Shown: positions 32,253-45,004 of the stretch, in pieces
Numbering within the stretch: the first letter of the stretch is position 1
How the letters are laid out: each line of letters opens with the position of its first letter
From: Sclerotinia nivalis
Taxonomy: Eukaryota; Ascomycota; Leotiomycetes; Helotiales; Sclerotiniaceae
Direction: 5' to 3'
Length of the DNA stretch: 64,000 nucleotides
NCBI GenBank assembly: GCA_029531795.1
Contig: JAPEIS010000007.1
Span: 1,240,001 to 1,304,000 of the forward strand
Program-made: the position numbers and the translations under genes
The notes under the pieces: model-generated
Seen by the model: the letters and a program-made list of their open reading frames with translations, nothing else
Databases searched by the model: none
Told to the model about the DNA's origin: nothing

Positions 32253-35198
32253 TCACGCGTTGGTTCCTTTGATTGCTAGCAACTTCCTGACGAGATCTTC
32301 GAGTTGCTTTGTCACAGTAACATGAGGACTGTGCCCTTCTTCATTTGGGGCGATCTCATCGTCGGCCGCTTTATGATAGACGATAAATTCATTAATAGAT
32401 GTGATTAGAGGCCGAAGTGTTTTCGTCCTCTGTCGCATCCGAATCCGCTTCTCGATGGCCGGTAACAAGCAAAAATGGCCCAACAATACAGATAGGTATC
32501 CGAGCGGAACGTTTTTGTGTGATTCGTGTTGAGAGTCCGCCTATTGTAATTTAGTATACCGGAATGAAAACTGAATGCAAGAACTTACCTCAAAGGTTTT
32601 CTCCCTATTATCGACAAATAGACGAATTAATTCATCCAAGGGGTCTTGGGCCGTTCCGGCAAATTTGTCGATGTTTTTGAGTGCTTTGGTACTCCACAAC
32701 GCGAAGTTGATCATCGCTCCGATGAGCAGGATCAAATTGTCCACCGCCACAATGATTTCCTCCTCCGCCCACAAGTTTGACATGCTTTTGAACTTAGCAA
32801 CAACGACGCGAAGAATGGTGTACATGAGATCCGAGTTCGCAATTGCATCGCAAGCTTTCGGATTGTGATTGGTAACATTCACTGTCAATTTCAATGCCAA
32901 AATCTGTTGCTCGCCAAAGCTATCAAGTGGCCGATTCAAAGCGGTATTGAGGGTATTACCTATGATGGGCAACAATTGACGAAGCCAAATTGTTTCATCT
33001 TGGGCGGTTCTTGCCACGAGAGAGTGAGATTCTAGAGTGGATAACGTCAAATAGAAGTCAATCGCTTCCGTTCCGTGAGGAAGATCCCATGGAGCATCGC
33101 CATCCGATGATGTCAATATCTCAAACAAACTGGTATTCAGCTCTTCAGAAATTATGTCGCTGGCATCTCCAGCCTCTCTACTTTGTCGAACCATAAGCTC
33201 GAGGCATTTTAGGGCAAAGGTTCGAGGTGAAAGCTCAACTGGGCTGAGATCCTTCCATGCTGAAATTGCCAGCAGAAAATCATGATATGCTGATATGGAG
33301 TTCTGTGCCATTTTTGACATGTTCGTCTTGCGCTCTTTCGTCACAGAAACAATGCTTTTTTCAACGGATATGAGACGATTTAGCAGCTTTGAAATACCCT
33401 GTTGTTGAAGTTGCGATACCACGAGAGGTACGCTTCCCTCTGCCAAAATAGGCATGATGAGTGAAATCATCAAGAATCCCGATACGACATCAATCTCTTC
33501 GCCTATGTCAACAAACAGTCGTTGTTCAGCACCATGGGCACGAAATTGCCGAACAAATGCCTTGTCCTTCATTTTGATGCCTAGATCTAAAAGGCCAGAA
33601 CGTCGCATAGAGGACGGCTTTGCGGTGGGTTTGCCAATGCGATCAAGTAAGTCTTCTACTTCATCCGCGAAACGGCTGTTTGCCCCTGCTTGTCTCAGTT
33701 CGTGGATTGTGCGAATAGTGGTGTTCGCAGCTTCATCTTCGCCTTCTTCGTCTTCGCGAAAGCTTAATAAAGGCTTTAGGCTAGGTATGGAGCCACGGCG
33801 GCGTTGTGAGCCCTGCGGGGTCTCCAGGGGCATATTAAACGCTAATTGCTCCATCATGTCTTCTTCAACAAGCATAGAGCGCTGCCGACTATACGTGAAT
33901 TTCGGCCCTGTGATCTGGGAGCCTTGGCTAGCTTGTGCAGATGTGGTAAAAGTGGGGAGGTCCGGGGTGAGACTTTGAGCTCTCGAGTTGTGCAAATGTT
34001 GAAAATGATCCTCAAGCTGGGAATTATCATGCTCATTCCCAGATTCATCATCATCTTCTTCTTCTTCATCGTCTGAATCTTGGCGCGGCGCCTGCTTCAC
34101 TAATGAATCAATCAGTCGTTTGCGAGGAGTTATGCTCGTGGGTTTTGCAAGTGCCGCTGTTTTCGACAATTTCCTGGGCATTGGATATAGTTTCTTCGGC
34201 TTAGTCATGACGAGAGAGAGCTCGTCCCCACTAGTACTTGCAGTTCCTTCAGTTTCGTGGTCTTTATCAAGGAGGGTATCCCGTAGCTCCGCAGCCTTTG
34301 GCGAGATATGGCGCTCGGGGCGTGCGGCTGACTGTAAGCTTATTTCACAGTCGGTGGACGCGGGTGACTTGAGGACTTGCGGCTGCGGTGTCATATTTTT
34401 CTGCTTCTGTAGACCTCGAAGTACCGTTGATTGTTTTAGGTTAGAGTGCGAAATAGGTTTGGCATGAACGGCAAGTCGCTTTGGTAAAGTATTCGAAATC
34501 GATTGCGCGTTCCTGTTTTGTGAGTTTGGTGGTGCTTTGAGAGGAGCCACGGGGAGTTTGGTAGGCTCCCGTCGCGGTTGTTCAACTGACAACAACTTCC
34601 TTTTCTTACGCTCGGGCATTTCCTCTAAATTAGTATTCGCGGACGCTGTTATATTCGAATGTTTCGCTTTTCGAACGGTGGCCGACTTTTCGGTGGCTTT
34701 CGGTAATAACTTGGAAAGATTCTTCCTTGCGGAAGGGGGCATCTCATCCTCGCTGAGTGACATATCGTATATGGAAGAATTTTGCAGAGCTTTCTGTTTC
34801 AACTTGGGAACCTTCCTCCGCATTGTAGATTGCCCCTCTTCGTCGCTCGGCAGTACATCGAACATGGCAGACTTTACCTTGACTCTCTGCGCAGACTTTG
34901 TAACGTTCTTCTGCATTAGAGGAGGGTCCTCATCACCGCTGAGTGGTAGATCGTACAAATCGACCGCAGATTGTGTTTTGGGGGCGGAAGTTGTGCTAGG
35001 TGAAGGCTTGTAAGCATTGGGAGCCCTTTCATGATTTGAGGAGGTGGGCTCATTGTTTGTAATAATGTCTGTTAAATCCGGAGGGATTGCACGATGAACC
35101 AGTTTTGCGTAGCTGTGACCTGCAAGGTGTTTTCGCGATGGTTTCCCATATGTAGTTATTGTTTTCCGAGGCCTCATCGCGTTTTCATAGGCCGCCAT
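32253..35198 (-). CDS. wapl: Wapl family cohesin-release factor
   Basis: Two exons: 35198-32589 and 32540-32253; 965 aa. I chose the ATG at 35198 because it sits in CACCATGGC; an in-frame upstream ATG at 35282 would add 28 residues. The N-terminus TITTYGKPSRK is typical of fungal Wapl. About 500 disordered residues follow, with repeated acidic DLPLSGDEDPP / DVLPSDEEG / DMSLSEDEMPP motifs, an acidic DDEEEEDDDESGNEHD block and basic stretches. The C-terminal Wapl domain (from about 545) has FVRQFRAHGAEQRLFVDIG, then EQQILALKLTVNVTNHNPKA and AVDNLILLIGAMINFALW. Wapl opens the Smc3-kleisin gate of cohesin with Pds5. The three related acidic S-E/D motifs may be phosphorylation or partner-binding sites (inference). 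Confidence 0.92.
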
Positions 35199-36212
35199 GG
35201 TGTGCGGTAAATATGGGTGACTCGGAAAGTGCAAAGGTGAAGCTGCACATCGAGTGTTGGAAAGGCTGCTGTCGCAAATCACTTAAATAATGGAATATAG
35301 CTTCTGGAAGGCCTGAAATGGTATGATCACAAAGGTATTCAAAAGTAGAAAGTACTTCTGAAAAGAAGTGATTGTTGTGATAACTATTCAGTAGATAGTT
35401 TGTGAATTTGAATTGATAAACCGTAGGAATGATTAAAAGCATTGATTAGAATGTGTGTGCTAAGATTACCTAGATATTGTATGGATAAAGGTTATTCCGA
35501 GCCCATCAACCCTTACATCACCTTGGCTCACCAAAGTGAATAATGGAAGAAAGCTGTTAATCAACTTCTTATAATGAATCCACAGATTGAAATAAGAAGA
35601 TATTACTACTAGGTATGTAGGTAGGTATGGTATATAAAGATCCACTGGCATCTCATAAAAAAAAGGCTCACATATGCTCCGAGGTATGTGATTTCAGACA
35701 GCCACTAATGATGAACCTTACGTACGGTCAAAGTTCTCCATTAATTTGATATATGGCCATCACTACCTTGTATTTCTACTTGAAAACATCTACTACTCTC
35801 TGTTGTTCCAAGCTTAATGACACATTTCAATTGTGAGTGAGTCTAGAACTACTTCTATCTCTTTTGGAAACAGTTTGTCATAGAATTGAAAGATCACCTA
35901 CTCTTCACAGCCTGCCAAGACAGCCCTTATGCTTATCGGTTATCAATTTATCTAGGTACTTCATCACATCGCTTTGTACTGGCCCCACGAGAAATCATAC
36001 GGAGCCCTCCGCAGAGCTGTTAACTACAATTCCTGCAGCTTTGTGTTGTGTGTGTTTTGAGCAATAACCTGTAGGATTTATTTGAGGCAAGTGAATGAAC
36101 TTCTTGAGCTACCTCTACGAAATTACCACTAACCAACATAGCGCGAAAAGATTCTCATTGTCAAGCCCTAACTGTTGTTGAAACTCGACTCATTAGGAAA
36201 CTTTACAGCAAA
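35199..36212. other. Divergent promoter region of wapl and the UPRT gene
   Basis: About 1 kb between two divergent genes. It holds a TACTAGGTATGTAGGTAGGTA run near 35606-35626. I see no coding sequence. Confidence 0.45.
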
Positions 36213-37162
<950 letters not shown>

Positions 37163-37402
37163 AAAGGCCAATTTTCAATATCCTCTTAATATCTTAACAT
37201 ATACCAAAATAACAATTTATGCCGGTGTGTCCCGTTGATCTCTGTCACTTGAACCAATATGATATGGAGCCAAGGATAGATAGGATGATTTGATCCATTT
37301 GTCACTCACAGCCCAAGACCATATGAAGAAAGTTCGCCAACCGTGAGGCCCCAAAACTCCAAACAATAAAAATTATCACAACCCAAGCCGAAGCCCTCAA
37401 GC

Positions 37403-38012
37403 TTAGTATTCGTCATCCGCAACGATTCCATCACCGCCATAACCACCCATCCCATCCTCGTCTCCCATTATATCGTCATCATTTTCGTCATCGTCTTCAT
37501 CGCCTTTCGCGGCAGCACCAGATTGACGTCGAGCAGGTGCACGTTCGGGGGCGAAATCTCCCCCGTCATCTCCTTCTTTCGCAACTGCATCGCAAGCATC
37601 AACCCAATCGGCATAAACATCCACGGAAGCCGACAGATCTATATGCGGGCCACAATTAGCTTTAAATTGTCCTCTGCCCAACTTTCTTTGTTGCAGGAAA
37701 CTCACAGTTGATGGCGCATTGAAACTTTTGGTCGCATACTTTGCAGGAAAGTTGACCGACACCGGCTTTCTTGTCAATTTTGACAATAACCGAGTTTTCG
37801 TGATTGCAGAATAAGCAGGGAAAGGTGGTGTTTAAAACTTCTTTCTTCGCAAAATTGTCAGTATATGTTGCAGCTCAAAGATAATGGGGAAAGTAGCTAA
37901 AAATGCTGTACCTTTTTTGGGCCCTGAGGCTTCTTTGCTGCCTTGCGTTTACCCTAAACGCATGTATTAGCAAACTACAAGAGAATGGGACAATAATAAC
38001 TCCACACACCAT
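37403..38012 (-). CDS. elf1: Transcription elongation factor Elf1 (ELOF1 family)
   Basis: Four exons: 38012-38010, 37953-37912, 37844-37706, 37638-37403; 139 aa. The first coding exon is only the ATG. The next supplies [14 protein letters not shown], giving the family start [10 protein letters not shown]. The zinc ribbon has CLFC (25-28) and CKVC (49-52), with [13 protein letters not shown] between them, then [20 protein letters not shown]. The tail is strongly acidic ([10 protein letters not shown]), as in fungal Elf1. The protein binds RNA polymerase II on chromatin and also helps transcription-coupled repair. It is divergent from urc1, with a 986-bp shared upstream region. Confidence 0.95.
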
Positions 38013-38998
38013 GATGCTATTTAAAGTTCTTTAAACCTGGCTGGGGATAATGATAAGTATATTAAAGAAAATGCTGTGGGACTGGCGCGGTTCGGAAGAT
38101 GTAGAAGCGCGACTGCTAGCCTGTGCTGCTAGCTTTTTAATGAGTGTCACAAAAGGCTGGGATCCTTTTAGGTTCATAAGGTATCAATTTTCAGGAACCC
38201 GCCGCCTGGGCTTGGAGCTTATCGATAACGAGTGATATCACTGCCACGAAGGAAATTTATGGAGCCGGCGATTGTTCGATGTGATACGATTTAATTTGTA
38301 TTAATATATCGGTTATATTAACAAATTGATCTTGAGCTGAAAAGGTGTTGAATTTAAGAATTATAGATCGATCAAACTACATAGGTAGTGTACATGGTAT
38401 ATATATATATTGAAATGAGACAAGGAGATGGATGTCCCGTATGATTGTACTTGAACGAACAGAAGTCAATGAATCCCTACTGGATCCTGAGGGCTTGGAG
38501 CACGGCTGCTTTGTAGCTTATTCTGAATAGTGTGCAAATCCCTTCTTTATACTCCGTAGTGGGGCTGATAAACTATCCCAGATACTGCCCATCTGACATT
38601 TGACAATAGCTTGAAGAGAGTGAATGATAGGAAAACGGGAAACAATTGCCATAGATACAAGAAATGACCAACTAGCATACACCACTTTATTCATCATTTC
38701 CACTTCCCTCCAATCCGTCAATCTATTCCATCCCTTGTATCATTCAACAAGAAAGAGGAAAGCCACTTTCCAATTTCGTAATACGTGTTCTTGTACCTTT
38801 TGAATACCTTACCTACCTACCTAACTACCTAGGTATCGGACAAGCAAACGATACCAACGCGCCAAATCCCTTTACCCCTCATCCTCCAGAATATAAAACC
38901 TGCCCGTTTCCTTCCCAAAATAAACTGAAGTCACTTACTTACTTCACTCTCGAATACTTTTTTTTGGAAACCTGCCATATTCCAAGCCCTCTTCCAAG
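38013..38998. promoter_or_regulatory. Divergent promoter region of elf1 and urc1
   Basis: About 1 kb. It contains TACCTACCTACCTAACTACC near 38809-38828, followed by TAGGTA, and a CT-rich stretch before the urc1 ATG (38860-38998). I see no coding sequence. The promoter role is inferred from position only. Confidence 0.45.
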
Positions 38999-41826
38999 AT
39001 GTCTTCTCCGCCTCCTGACCAGACTGCTTTAATGCAGGAGATCCTCAATTCCATCAAGAATCTACAACTCAACCAGTCCCAACTTGCATCTAATGTTGAT
39101 GCCATCACCGGCCGTGTCAATGTCTTAGCTGGTATGAAGGAAGTACGCGATGTTGCTTCTACTGATTCAGCAACTATTTCTAAACCTTCCGAACCTCTTG
39201 CAAGCAGCGATGAAAGTCCATCCAAAGATGCCGATGTGCCCAAATCTCCAACTATCTCGGCGGCGAAGCCCGAGGAGACGCCCATTCCTTCTTATCCTCA
39301 AAAAGCAAGCACTGGTACTTCTCGAATCATTCTCACGTGAGTTATTTTCAATGCATGTAGGGAATAAACACATTTAATTGAATTATGATATAAGTACATA
39401 CCCCGGACAATCCGGTATCAATCCCCTTCCTATGGAATGGGGTCATAGCGATCCGCAAATTAGAGGTCCGGTAGTTGTGTCCAGAGCTACAGAAACAGCC
39501 AGAAGACGTAACGGTAAGTTTGTTCACCATTTCACAGATTTTTTGGTATACTAATTGTTTGTCTTAGCAATTGGAGGTATGTTTTGGTTGTCTGCTGATA
39601 ATTCGTGATTTGATCTGATTCCGACATTGATAGCCCACGGTGGATCTTATTCGATATATTATGCTTTGGCTGTTGCCAGCAAGGAAATCAAGGCAGATCA
39701 CAGGTAGGCTTGGAAACAGCTAAATCGAACATGGCAAATAAATTAACATATTGCAGACCGGATTTCACAAACACAGAGCCTGCTGCAAATATTGGACCAT
39801 TTCCTCAATGGGCTGACAAGAAGAAGATAGTATCGATGGATCCCTTGGGCCATCTTGCTCCATGGCTTTTTAAGGATACAATTGAGAAGGAGAATGGTGA
39901 GTAACCCCCACGTAAGGCTATAATGTAGCTTTGGGCTGACCAAACGCAGTCGATATTAGACCTACTATTGGTATGTACTATGATAACTTTTGGATAATCG
40001 AGATCGTATTAGACAATAGTACTAATTATATTGATAGCAATCACCCGAGCTCACATGAAGGTAATTTGCAACGTTGAATGGCAAGGTAGTAATACTAACG
40101 GCTTTGATAGCTGCCAGAACTGGAAGCTAGTGTTCGTGAAGGTCGGCTCATACCGGATGGCAAAATTTGCCTGAACGAGGCTGGAGAACTTGCAGTCACG
40201 AAATTTGCCGTTGAACCAGTATGTTGGCTTCCACTGTCAAAGTATACGTCTAATAATATCACAGGTCTGGTACTTGCCTGGGGTTGCTGAGCGATTCGGC
40301 ATTTGTTCGTATTCCTATCATAGCTTCGGGAGTCATTCTGCTTACCCATATTCTAGCCGAGGGGGTTCTGAGGAGAGCATTGTTTGAGCACACTGGCGGA
40401 TCATACCCCGAATTGATTACCAGGGGCGATATTAAGCTCTTCATGCCACCAATTGGTATGAGGCAGTAATCTCGATCCAGCATGGAGATCTCTAACTATT
40501 TATAGGTGGATTGACCGTCTACTGCTTTGGAGACCCCGCGAAGATGTCAGATGAGAATGTTCGCCTAGCTTTACGAGTTCATGACGAGGTAAAAATAAAA
40601 TGCCGCAGTTTGAGGTAACACGATTAGGAGATCTTTCATGCTGATATTCGGTAATAGTGTAACGGCAGTGACGTGTTCGGATCTGATATCTGTACATGCC
40701 GTCCTTACCTGATCTATGGTATTGAGGAGGCTGTCAAAGAGGCGCAAAAGGGTGGAAGCGGAGGTGAGTACAAACGATTTCATTTTCATACCCTCGATGT
40801 CCAACTCTTTTTGGATATTTCGTATTTTATATCCATTGGAACATAAACAGCAGTTCCCGAATGCGTTCACTTTTCATGCAATTCTCGTAGGCAATTACTG
40901 ACTGTGGTTTTCTAGTTGGTGAGTACAGTTTCCATCAGTCTTTCAATACCATAACTAATTGTTTCCCAAGTAATTTACTTCAGAAAAGAGGGTAGAGCTC
41001 TTGGAGAGGTCACAAAGGTATTTGAAATTTCCGCGGCCCATGGGTCGTCTGCACTGCATTTATCCTTCTGTTGTGGAGCACACCGAGTCTTATCAACTTA
41101 CACGACACCCACACCATTTCCCCCACTTCCAATTATTTTTTCGATGACATCCGCATTTATCCCTTCAGATCTTCATGATTAATCACTTCTCTGGATCTCT
41201 CTGAGACAATCTCTAACTTGGTCATGTAGTACCTCGTTTACAACGCCAGAAAGCGCGGACTTGATCGAGCTTCGGAATATTTTAAACGCACGGAAAATAT
41301 CGCCGGCGTAAAAGATATGCGTTTCCAGGCGTTGATGCCCGACATTCTTCATTGGTTGGGAATAAAGAAAATCGATAGAATGCTAAGTATGAGCAAGTAA
41401 GTTGCTCGAATCCACAACATATCAGATGCAGGAGTAACCATATTTACAGCATGAAACATGATGCCATAGTCGGCCAAGGGTAAGGAACGCGCACGGAACA
41501 TTGGTTCATATTGCTAAATAATCGTCTAGAATTCCCATACATGAACGAGTTGAACTACCCGAATCTTGGATCCCAGCAGATTCGAGGGTCGAGATTGATG
41601 CCAAGATTACAGCAGGTCAGTCTTGCCACGCACCATTCATAATCCCATACCTTGTAATAGGGCTGAACAAATTGCCACTAGGATACTTCACTACTGGTCA
41701 CAGAATGACCGAGGAGGAACTCGCTGCTGTCAAGGGACGTAGTTGGGATGAGTAAGTACCCCTTTATGAAAGTTTGCAGTAGTGAAACTTTATGAAACTG
41801 ACCCAAACTGCAGTATTGATCATTGA
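38999..41826 (+). CDS. urc1: Urc1: GTP cyclohydrolase II-like uracil catabolism protein
   Basis: Nineteen exons: 38999-39336, 39395-39513, 39568-39576, 39634-39703, 39757-39896, 39950-39970, 40038-40060, 40111-40218, 40265-40304, 40357-40455, 40506-40588, 40658-40763, 40916-40918, 40971-41017, 41230-41396, 41450-41479, 41530-41615, 41682-41751, 41814-41826; 523 aa. After a low-complexity N-terminus come RIILTTYPGQSGINPLPMEW, AIGAHGGSYSIYYALAVASK, PVWYLPGVAERFGISEG, then the GTP cyclohydrolase II-like core: zinc cysteines in CNGSDVFGSDICTC (351, 362, 364), GGSGVVIYFRKEGRALGEVT, and RFQALMPDILHWLGIKKIDR. Urc1 is needed for the URC route of uracil catabolism described in Lachancea kluyveri; ring opening after conversion to UMP is the accepted idea. 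Exon 13 is 3 nt and exon 3 is 9 nt; both are required by conserved sequence. Confidence 0.94.
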
Positions 41827-42790
41827 TCACGCGCGGAGAGAAAGATTTCATGACTCGGGCCGCACAATGTACCTGCATGCAGCATGAGTGCCTAACATAC
41901 CAAACGTAGTCTAGCATATAGAACACGATTTTTTCTTACCGGTGTTATGTTTTGTCAGATCTCGGTTGAGCATGGTGACTTGTTTGACAAAACATACGAC
42001 ATATGACATTGCCGTATTCTAAGTACAGAAAACTAGGTACAGTAGTGGCTTCACAAGTATTGTATGCAGTCAAACACACCCAACATAACAAATTTCCCAA
42101 CTTCCAAGATTTTTGGGATTTGGTGGGAAAGCGTCATATTATCGTAAAGTTTCAATCAATCGTACCCAGACATTCATTGGGGGTCAACCAGTTAAAGGCG
42201 GGCCCGAGTGAGGGGTCAACATTGATAGTGTATTTCTGATGGTAAGCTTGCCCACCTTTTTCTATGCACGTTTGATGCATGTGTACAACACCATAACCAT
42301 TAACAACCCACCACATCATTAATGTTGGCGTGGACAAAATAAATGTGGTAATTCTCTCACAGTCTAGCATGTGGCTAGAACGACCTTTTTCTTATTTATC
42401 GGCTTTCTGGTAAGGATGTCTTAAACCGACTTGACTTGTTTACCTATCTAGTACGTACCTACTTGCTTAACAGGCCTGCCATGCTTTTCTGCGTGTTATT
42501 TAATATAGACAAGTGTATCTCCAAATTTTCTTTACTCCTCTTTCTCTTTCCTAGAAAACCTTTCCCCAGATTAATCTACTCTTGATCAATTCTTTACGAA
42601 GAATAAATATCATCAAAAGCTTCAAATCGTTCATCAATCTCAACCAATCTCATTCATCGGCCCACTCCGGATTATCACTGCCCGACCCCCAGTGGAGAAA
42701 CGAAAGTTATACATATAACTGGTCGATCATTTGCCTTGCGGTATACCATACGATACGAACCAATTGTCTTTTTATTCTATAGAATTCACC
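41827..42790. other. Intergenic region
   Basis: 3' flank of urc1 and the long, CT-rich 5' flank of the next gene (42490-42790). I see no coding sequence. Confidence 0.45.
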
Positions 42791-43275
42791 ATGTCATCCA
42801 AAACTCAATCACGAGGATCATCACCCAAAGTATCTTCACGACCCAAACTTATGAGAGCACATGCCACAGCACCTTCATTAGTCACGGGCAACGCATCTCG
42901 AAAAGATCTCGCCAACCTTCAATCCTCGTCGAAAGCAGCTTCGATCCTTACTCGCGTGGCTAGCTATTCGGCCCAGCAAGATCATGGAAGTCCGAGAAGT
43001 ACCAATAGTGCGTACTCGACCCCGGGAAACCGAAGTCCGAGGAGTCCGGAGAGTGGGTTGGCGAGAAGCTGTAAGGATGAGTTGAAAAATATGCAACAGT
43101 ATCAGTGTTAGTACCCAGTGTTCCATTTCTATACTCTTGGTTTGTCTGAAGACGGAATGAGAGGCAGAGGCTAATTACGTTGATAGCAGCGGGGTACTTT
43201 AGTTTTCCCAGCTTTGAAGATTTTCAAGGGTATCAAGAGCCTACCGAGAGGATGGAAAGAAAGAGCGTGTCGTGA
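42791..43275 (+). CDS. Small basic, serine-rich protein of unknown function
   Basis: Two exons, 42791-43106 and 43187-43275, joined by a normal intron (donor GTTAGT, branch GGCTAATT, acceptor GATAG); 134 aa. The ATG is in ACCATGTC. The first ~100 residues are rich in S, R, K, P and T (MSSKTQSRGSSPKVSSRPKL; HGSPRSTNSAYSTPGNRSPR) and have no predicted fold. The end, SAGYFSFPSFEDFQGYQEPT, is aromatic and acidic and looks like a short conserved motif. I recognise no family. The splice phase and the change to C-then-G codon endings, shared with neighbours, support a real gene. Confidence 0.7.
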
Positions 43276-45004
43276 AGAGATGGAATTGGCGGATGAGAGA
43301 TGAAAATATAGTATATAAAGGGACGAGACATCATCGTTCATCATCATAAGTAATTGGGTTCTGGGCTGGTTCTTGGGACAGGGATTTCAACATTTGGATA
43401 TTTCATGATACCTTACATAACAACGGAACGGGACGGACGGACGGATAAGTGTTCCAGGGGCACTGGCACCGGCACTGGCGGTAATTTTAGAGGATAATTA
43501 AGGGTTCGAAGGACCGACCGATGATCTTTCTCAGTGGATCTCAGACTGGTCTTCTTTTCTGGACCTTTTGACGCGTTAGTCGGCTTACTTGCTGAATAAC
43601 TGACTGATTGAATGGTATGGAATTTGGAATTTGGGCATTGATGGTTGTTTATCGCGGGTGTATATATAGTATATATGGGTTCATGTCTGGTGTACTTGGT
43701 TGGCTGTATTTATGGCTCTCCTTCCTTATTATACCCCCTTCTACGTAGTTTTTAGGCATTAATTTAAAAAGGCATTTCGAATATTATATTATATATACAT
43801 ATACTTTTTTGACTGCTTGTGTATTCTCTTTGTTCTTTGTGAATTGTTACATATAGTTGGATTGCATTGAATGAACTCGGATCTTGTACCTGTCTAAGAA
43901 TAAGGAGAGCTTATGTATTCTGTACAAGTAGACGTTATTCAAGTATTCAATCAGCACACTTATACGCATACACAATGCTATTCTTACAAAAGATATCAAA
44001 GACTTGAATTCGAAACAGGCCGGTAAGATCCAACCCAATACTGAGAAGAAGAACAAGAAGGAGAAGAAGAAAGTTACATTACATCCACCCAATCATCAAA
44101 CCCATTATACAATACTTAGACAGCCGAATAGACCATACACCAAGTCGACACTTCCACCTCATAACAATGGACAAGAACAACATGATATATCTTGTACCTA
44201 GAAACAGAAAAATAAGCTCCTTCTATATTATTTCTTTTCTTTTCTTTTATAGCATTGGCTTTACAGCTTTATATAAATACATACTTAGTATTTATCATTC
44301 CGTATTTCATCGATGACTGAAAACTGCGGCTGCCCGTGCTAAATCCACAAAGAATATTTATCCTAACAAGTAACAAGTATTGGTATAACACTGTGGAAGT
44401 ATTTCTTGATTGATTTAATAAAAGGATGTGATTTACTTGTAATTTTAATTGGGACTTAGCTGCTTACCATGTTTATCTTTGGTGAATTATTTCTGGATTA
44501 TCTTTTCTAGACCATCAATGGCCTTTGGATGGCATTCGGATAAGTGCCGCTTATCAATGACTGATTATTCATCGAGTGAATGAGTAAAACTTTGTAAATT
44601 TGAAAGTATTCATGCCGCAAGATGTTACTATTTTTTCTTTTCTTTTCTTTTCTTTTGAAAACTTTCACAACTGATCCAATTATGTCTTCTATATATTGAA
44701 TGAGGTAGCGTGCCTTTCAGTTGAGTCTGGGTTAGTGTAGCTCAACGTCTACTACACTAGCAAATCTTTCTTTTCCAAATGACAAATGTATTGGATTGTA
44801 TCCTATCCCTAAAATGCAAAGCCTTCCTATTATACTTTTCCAAATTTTTAAGGTACACCTTTGTTCGTCAACTCCTGCCCTGCCTTTGTTGAAGGGATTG
44901 TCTAGATGCAACCCCAAGCCAAGCGCCACCACTCCTGTTGAATGCCCTTTTAATTCGAAACCCCCAATGCAAAAGTTTTACATCCAAATCTATTTTTTCA
45001 CTAT
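43276..45004. other. 1.7-kb gene-poor spacer
   Basis: 3' flank of the small gene and 3' flank of ser33. It contains two (TTTTC)n tracts (about 44227-44250 and 44632-44656) and a purine-rich tract near 44041-44072. Only short, unrecognised frames occur. Confidence 0.4.

Noticed and set aside
33454..35013. Long plus-strand open frames opposite wapl
   Set aside because: They are antisense shadows of the 870-codon wapl exon, whose product matches the Wapl family.
40284..40469. Frameshift in urc1 after GVAERFG
   Set aside because: A 52-bp intron (40305-40356) restores GISEGVLRRALFEHTGG, so the gene is intact.
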